Shown here: piece by piece, positions 60,830 to 64,000 of the stretch | Numbering within the stretch: position 1 is the first letter of the stretch | Layout: every line of letters starts with the position of its first letter | Assembly: GCA_016702415.1 (NCBI GenBank) | Contig: JADJEA010000001.1 | Location: forward strand, 229,001-293,000 | DNA length: 64,000 nt | DNA from: Nostocoides sp. | GTDB taxonomy: Bacteria > Actinomycetota > Actinomycetes > Actinomycetales > Dermatophilaceae | Reading direction: 5' to 3' | Program-made: the position numbers and the translations under genes | Notes under the pieces: generated by a model | Told to the model about the DNA's origin: nothing | What the model saw: only the letters and a program-made list of their open reading frames with translations | Database searches by the model: none

Positions 60830-61861
60830 GTGAACCACTTCCCCTCGCGCGGCCGCACTGTCCGCTTCACCGCCGCCGTGGCTGGCTTCGGCGCCCTCAG
60901 CCTCCTGTCGGCCTGCGGAGGCACGACCAAGTCGGCTGACAGCGCGTCGGCCCCCTCGTCCGCCTCCGGCTCCTCGGCCACGAGCTCGGCCGCGGGTGGC
61001 AGCGGGAACAAGAACATCGTCTTTTCCCCGCTTGCGCTGAAGATCCCCGCCATGAAGGGACTCTCCGAGGGCGTCAAGGGGTATGGCGCGAGCAAGGGTT
61101 ATGTCGTCGACGTGCAGGACCCGAACCTCGACCCCCAGAAGCAGGCCACCGAGCTTCAGCAGGTCATCGAGTCCGGCAAGGCCGGCGGGGTGTGGGTGAT
61201 CGCGGTGCAACCGGGTGCCCTGAAGCAGGTCGTCCAGACCGCGATGAGCAAGAAGGTCCCGATGGTGCTCAACGGCGTTCCCGAGGACTACGGACTGTCG
61301 GGGCTCCAGCCGGGGATCACCTTCGACACGATCGACTACAAGGCGCAGGGCAAGGCGATCGGCGAGGAGCTCGGCAACTGCATCAACGAAAAGCTCGGCG
61401 GCAAGGCGCAGGTCCTGTGGGGCGAGTCCTCCGCCGGCAGCGCCGGCAAGGCCGACCTCGAGGGCTCGGCCAGGGAGGCGCTCATGGCGACCGCTCCGGG
61501 GGCCGAGATCACCGCGACCGTCACCGTCACCGACCGGGCAGCCACGCAGACGGCGATCGGCAACGCCCTCCAGGGGCACCCGGACATCAAGGCCGTCATG
61601 GGGCAGAACGACGAGGGGACGCTCGGTGCCCTGGGGGCATTCGCCGCCGCGGGCAAGGAACTCACCTGCGTCACCGAGGGTGGCGGCAACGACGAGGCTC
61701 TGGCCAAGGTCAAGTCCGGCGCGATCTATGCCATTGTCGCCCTGCAGTTCCAGCAGGACATGGCGCAGTCGTTCGACACCCTGACCGCGATGATGGCCGA
61801 CCCCACTGCCATGGGCAAGCAGCTGACCGTGCCGCAGCAGGTCGTCAAGGCAGGCAGCTGA
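60830..61861 (+). CDS. sugar ABC transporter substrate-binding lipoprotein
   Basis: A 343-residue periplasmic-binding-protein type 1 (RbsB/FrcB-like) lipoprotein. The signal peptide ends in LLSAC, with lipid-attached Cys29, then a Ser/Ala linker and the binding fold with ATELQQVIESGKAGGVWVIAVQP, VPMVLNGVPED and GQNDEGTLGALGAFAAAG. GAGGAG precedes the GTG start. The permease begins two bases after the stop. The ligand is a sugar or cyclitol; inositol, ribose-like sugars and rhamnose are all possible from context. Confidence 0.9.
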   Translation: MNHFPSRGRTVRFTAAVAGFGALSLLSACGGTTKSADSASAPSSASGSSATSSAAGGSGNKNIVFSPLALKIPAMKGLSEGVKGYGASKGYVVDVQDPNLDPQKQATELQQVIESGKAGGVWVIAVQPGALKQVVQTAMSKKVPMVLNGVPEDYGLSGLQPGITFDTIDYKAQGKAIGEELGNCINEKLGGKAQVLWGESSAGSAGKADLEGSAREALMATAPGAEITATVTVTDRAATQTAIGNALQGHPDIKAVMGQNDEGTLGALGAFAAAGKELTCVTEGGGNDEALAKVKSGAIYAIVALQFQQDMAQSFDTLTAMMADPTAMGKQLTVPQQVVKAGS

Positions 61862-61863
61862 CC

Positions 61864-62934
61864 GTGGCCACCTCCGCCCCGGCATCGCCGTCGGATGCGG
61901 CCCCGGCGGCGACCGAAACCGTGGTGCCCACCGGCACCGACATGCCGCGTGACGTCGCCCTCCTCGTCTTCATCCGGGACCGCGGGATCTTCATCCTCTG
62001 GGGCTTGCTCCTGCTGTTCTTCTCCTTCTGGTGCTCGCCCTATTTCGCGACGTGGACCAATGCGATGCTCGTCGCCAATGCCGCGGCGATCACCGCGATC
62101 TTCGCGGCCGGCGTCGGTATCGGCGTCATGACCGGGGTCCTGGATCTCTCGCTGCCGGGGACCGCCGCATTCAGCGCCTGCGTTCTCGGCTGGTTGATGA
62201 CCCACGGGTGGAGTGTCTGGCCAGCGCTCCTGGTGGGGATGATCTGTGGTGCCGTCGTCGGCTTGGTCAACGGTCTGATCGCCCTGCGCGGATTCAATCC
62301 CATCATCGTCACGATCGGCACGCTGTCGGCACTCTCCGGCCTGGCGGCGGTGATCGCCGGGGGCTACACCTTCCCGGGATTGGACGCTCTCACCTTCATG
62401 GGCACCCGGCGCTATCTGACCGTGCCGGCGCCCGTCTATATCGTCGCCGTCCTCTTCGTCATCGGGACCGTGTTTCTCACGCGCACGCGCGACGGGATTC
62501 GCCTGATGGCCGTGGGCGGCAACGCGGAGGCGGTGCGGCGCAGCGGCATACACAGCGATAGGTACAAGGTGCTCGGGTTCGTCGTCAGCGGACTCTGCGC
62601 GGCCCTCGGGGGCATCGTCTCCACCGCGTTGACCACCGAGGCCACCCCGGAAGCCAGCCCGAGCATCATCTTCAATGCGCTGACCGCGGTCGCTCTCGCC
62701 GGTGTCGCCCTCACCGGTGGCCGGGGCTCCCTTCCGCGCGTCCTGGTCGGCGCGCTCATCCTCGCGACCATCGCCAATGGACTGACGATCCGGGGTGTCC
62801 AGCCCTACTGGGCGACGGTCACCACCGGTGTGCTCCTGCTCGCGTCGCTGGCGTTGGAGCGCTTCATCCAGCGCAGCGTCTCCGATCGGCTGATGTCCAG
62901 CGCCAACCTCTCCGTGCACGCGAAGAAGGTGTGA
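61864..62934 (+). CDS. sugar ABC transporter permease (RbsC/FrcC type)
   Basis: A 356-residue membrane protein of the branched-chain/monosaccharide permease family with about nine or ten helices. The family motif region AGVGIGVMTGVLDLSLPGTAAFSA and GNAEAVRRSGI are present, along with the C-terminal GVALTGGRGSLPRVLVGALIL. The GTG start lies two bases after the binding-protein stop, so it is in the same operon. The single permease gene with one ATPase follows the FrcBCA-like arrangement. Confidence 0.93.
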   Translation: MATSAPASPSDAAPAATETVVPTGTDMPRDVALLVFIRDRGIFILWGLLLLFFSFWCSPYFATWTNAMLVANAAAITAIFAAGVGIGVMTGVLDLSLPGTAAFSACVLGWLMTHGWSVWPALLVGMICGAVVGLVNGLIALRGFNPIIVTIGTLSALSGLAAVIAGGYTFPGLDALTFMGTRRYLTVPAPVYIVAVLFVIGTVFLTRTRDGIRLMAVGGNAEAVRRSGIHSDRYKVLGFVVSGLCAALGGIVSTALTTEATPEASPSIIFNALTAVALAGVALTGGRGSLPRVLVGALILATIANGLTIRGVQPYWATVTTGVLLLASLALERFIQRSVSDRLMSSANLSVHAKKV

Positions 62935-62935
62935 G

Positions 62936-63754
62936 ATGTCCACTCCCGCAACGACTCCCGCAGCCAAGTCGGGTGCTACGCCCGCACTGGATCTGGCCGG
63001 CATCGACCTTCACTATGGGTACGTGCGCGCTCTTGCGGGGATCGACTTCACGGTCGAGCCCGGCGAGGTCGTCGGCCTTCTCGGCGACAATGGTGCCGGT
63101 AAGTCGACCCTGCTCAAGGTCATGTCCGGAGCGCACCGGCCGAGCGAGGGGACGATCAAGGTCCACGGGCGCGAGGTCAGTTTCCACTCGCCGAGCGACG
63201 CCTCGGCCGCCGGGATTCAGATGGTCTATCAGGACCTCGCTCTCGTCGACGCCCAGGACATCTCGACCAATCTCAACATCGGCCGCGAGATCCTGCGCAA
63301 GGGGCCACTGGGATGGATGGGCTTCGTCGACCACAAGGCCATGCGCAAGCGCTCCGAGATCGAGCTCGACCGGCTCGGCGTGCGGACCGCGCCCATGACC
63401 CGGTTGACCGAGATGCTCTCCGGCGGGCAGCGGCAGGTCGTCGCCGTGGCCCGCAGTGCGATCCGAGTCTCGGGAGAATCCAATGGTGTTCTCCTGCTTG
63501 ACGAACCCACCGCCGCGCTCGGCTACGAGCAGACCCGGCTCGTCGAGGGCCTGATTCGCCGGATGGCGGAGCAGGGAATCGCGATCGTCCTGGTCACCCA
63601 CAACCTGCCGCTGTGCTACGAGGTCGCCGATCGAGTCGTCGTGCTCAACCGCGGCCGCAAGGTCGCCGACGTCCCGATGGAGGGCACCGACCCCGACCAC
63701 ATCGTCGGGTGGATCACCGGGGCCCGGGCGTCGATGTTCGACGCCGTCCCCTGA
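62936..63754 (+). CDS. sugar ABC transporter ATPase, single nucleotide-binding domain
   Basis: A 272-residue ATPase with Walker A GDNGAGKST, Q loop QMVYQDLALVDAQD, signature LSGGQRQ, Walker B GVLLLDEPTAALG and the H-loop LVTHN. Ribose-type importers usually encode a two-domain ATPase near 500 residues; this has one, as in fructose-type FrcA. It starts directly after the permease stop. The operon ends here. Confidence 0.93.
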   Translation: MSTPATTPAAKSGATPALDLAGIDLHYGYVRALAGIDFTVEPGEVVGLLGDNGAGKSTLLKVMSGAHRPSEGTIKVHGREVSFHSPSDASAAGIQMVYQDLALVDAQDISTNLNIGREILRKGPLGWMGFVDHKAMRKRSEIELDRLGVRTAPMTRLTEMLSGGQRQVVAVARSAIRVSGESNGVLLLDEPTAALGYEQTRLVEGLIRRMAEQGIAIVLVTHNLPLCYEVADRVVVLNRGRKVADVPMEGTDPDHIVGWITGARASMFDAVP

Positions 63755-63835
63755 CCGCGACCGATCTCGCCTGGCCGACGCCGGACCCCCTGGGATCGCG
63801 GCTCGTCAGGATCCCTCCGGACACCACGCCGACGC

Positions 63836-64000
63836 TCACCCGAACGTATGCCGACCCGGCCCCGCCGTGCGCCGCCGCCCGTCGGGCAGGAGCACCTCCG
63901 CGGTGCATCCGGGCGGCACCTCGAGGTCGAGATGGAATGTGGAGCCGGACAACGACCACGCGACGGCGATCCGACCGTGGGGACTGTCGTGATGGGCCCG
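63836..64000 (-). CDS. C-terminal end of an alpha-L-rhamnosidase-like protein (partial)
   Basis: The minus strand from the right edge to TGA 63836-63838 reads AHHDSPHGRIAVAWSLSGS, then FHLDLEVPPGCTAEVLLPDG and GPGRHTFG. This is the beta-sandwich C-terminal domain of glycoside hydrolase family 78 alpha-L-rhamnosidases, which has the SPxGRI-W and VPPxxTAEVxLPDG pattern. Only 54 residues are in the window. It converges on the ABC operon, hinting at a plant- or glycan-sugar uptake locus. Confidence 0.65.
   Translation of the reverse strand, partial: RAHHDSPHGRIAVAWSLSGSTFHLDLEVPPGCTAEVLLPDGRRRTAGPGRHTFG

Noticed and set aside
1..64000. tRNA or rRNA genes
   Set aside because: No cloverleaf-like sequence with a conserved T-loop (GTTCGAnTC) flanked by matching stems was seen in the intergenic regions; the gaps are mostly short.

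Overview
The window is high-GC DNA (roughly 70% by eye) from an actinobacterium. The order pcnA, Nudix, DUF6049, murJ, pseudokinase, sigM, anti-sigma, trxB, trxA, parB, parA, rsmG, jag, yidC, yidD, rnpA, rpmH, dnaA, oriC, dnaN, gnd, recF, dciA is the conserved actinobacterial chromosome-origin locus. PadR next to inositol-phosphate synthase, an inositol-catabolism cluster and arrays of cell-wall-binding type 2 repeats suggest the order Micrococcales, perhaps near Intrasporangiaceae/Dermatophilaceae; that placement is an inference.

Layout. Positions 1-3461 are the edge of what looks like a natural-product locus: a condensation/carrier-domain protein on the minus strand, then a PhzE-type chorismate amidotransferase fusion. 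A full-length threonyl-tRNA synthetase (3582-5570) and a broken M4 protease fused to an emfourin-like inhibitor domain follow, then DUF1697. From 7765 to 33252 runs the origin locus, with DnaA boxes at 12077-12382 and two parS sites at parA. It is interrupted at 17834-19787 by a decayed DUF222/HNH nuclease gene and a transposase relic. gyrB/gyrA are not found after dciA.

Positions 33320-42100 hold four secreted proteins with cell-wall-binding type 2 repeats. Three are tandem paralogues with an M11/metzincin-like domain, of which only one keeps the HExxHxxGxxH zinc site. A PP2C phosphatase lies between the first two. Positions 42189-45205 hold a two-gene P-loop ATPase/TPR-repeat locus whose TPR gene carries near-identical 141-bp repeats and frame breaks. 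Then come ino1 and padR (inositol synthesis and a regulator) and a nucleotidyltransferase/XRE pair resembling a toxin-antitoxin module.

Positions 48430-59579 are an inositol-catabolism regulon: iolE, a second Gfo/Idh dehydrogenase, iolG, iolD, a GntR regulator, iolC, iolB, iolA and a transaldolase-family gene. A 12-bp palindrome close to ATGTC-NN-GACAT recurs in its promoters. iolB (internal deletion plus frameshift) and iolA (frameshift) are both broken as read. An MBL-fold hydrolase, a sugar ABC importer (binding protein, permease, ATPase) and the C-terminal end of an alpha-L-rhamnosidase close the window.

Two signals run through everything. First, the heptamer GGCATAC/GTATGCC is far denser than base composition predicts (16 copies counted in the first 9 kb) and forms inverted pairs at a terminator, in oriC and inside dnaA. 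Second, several genes carry frameshifts or a stop, which may be true decay or consensus error, especially at repeats.
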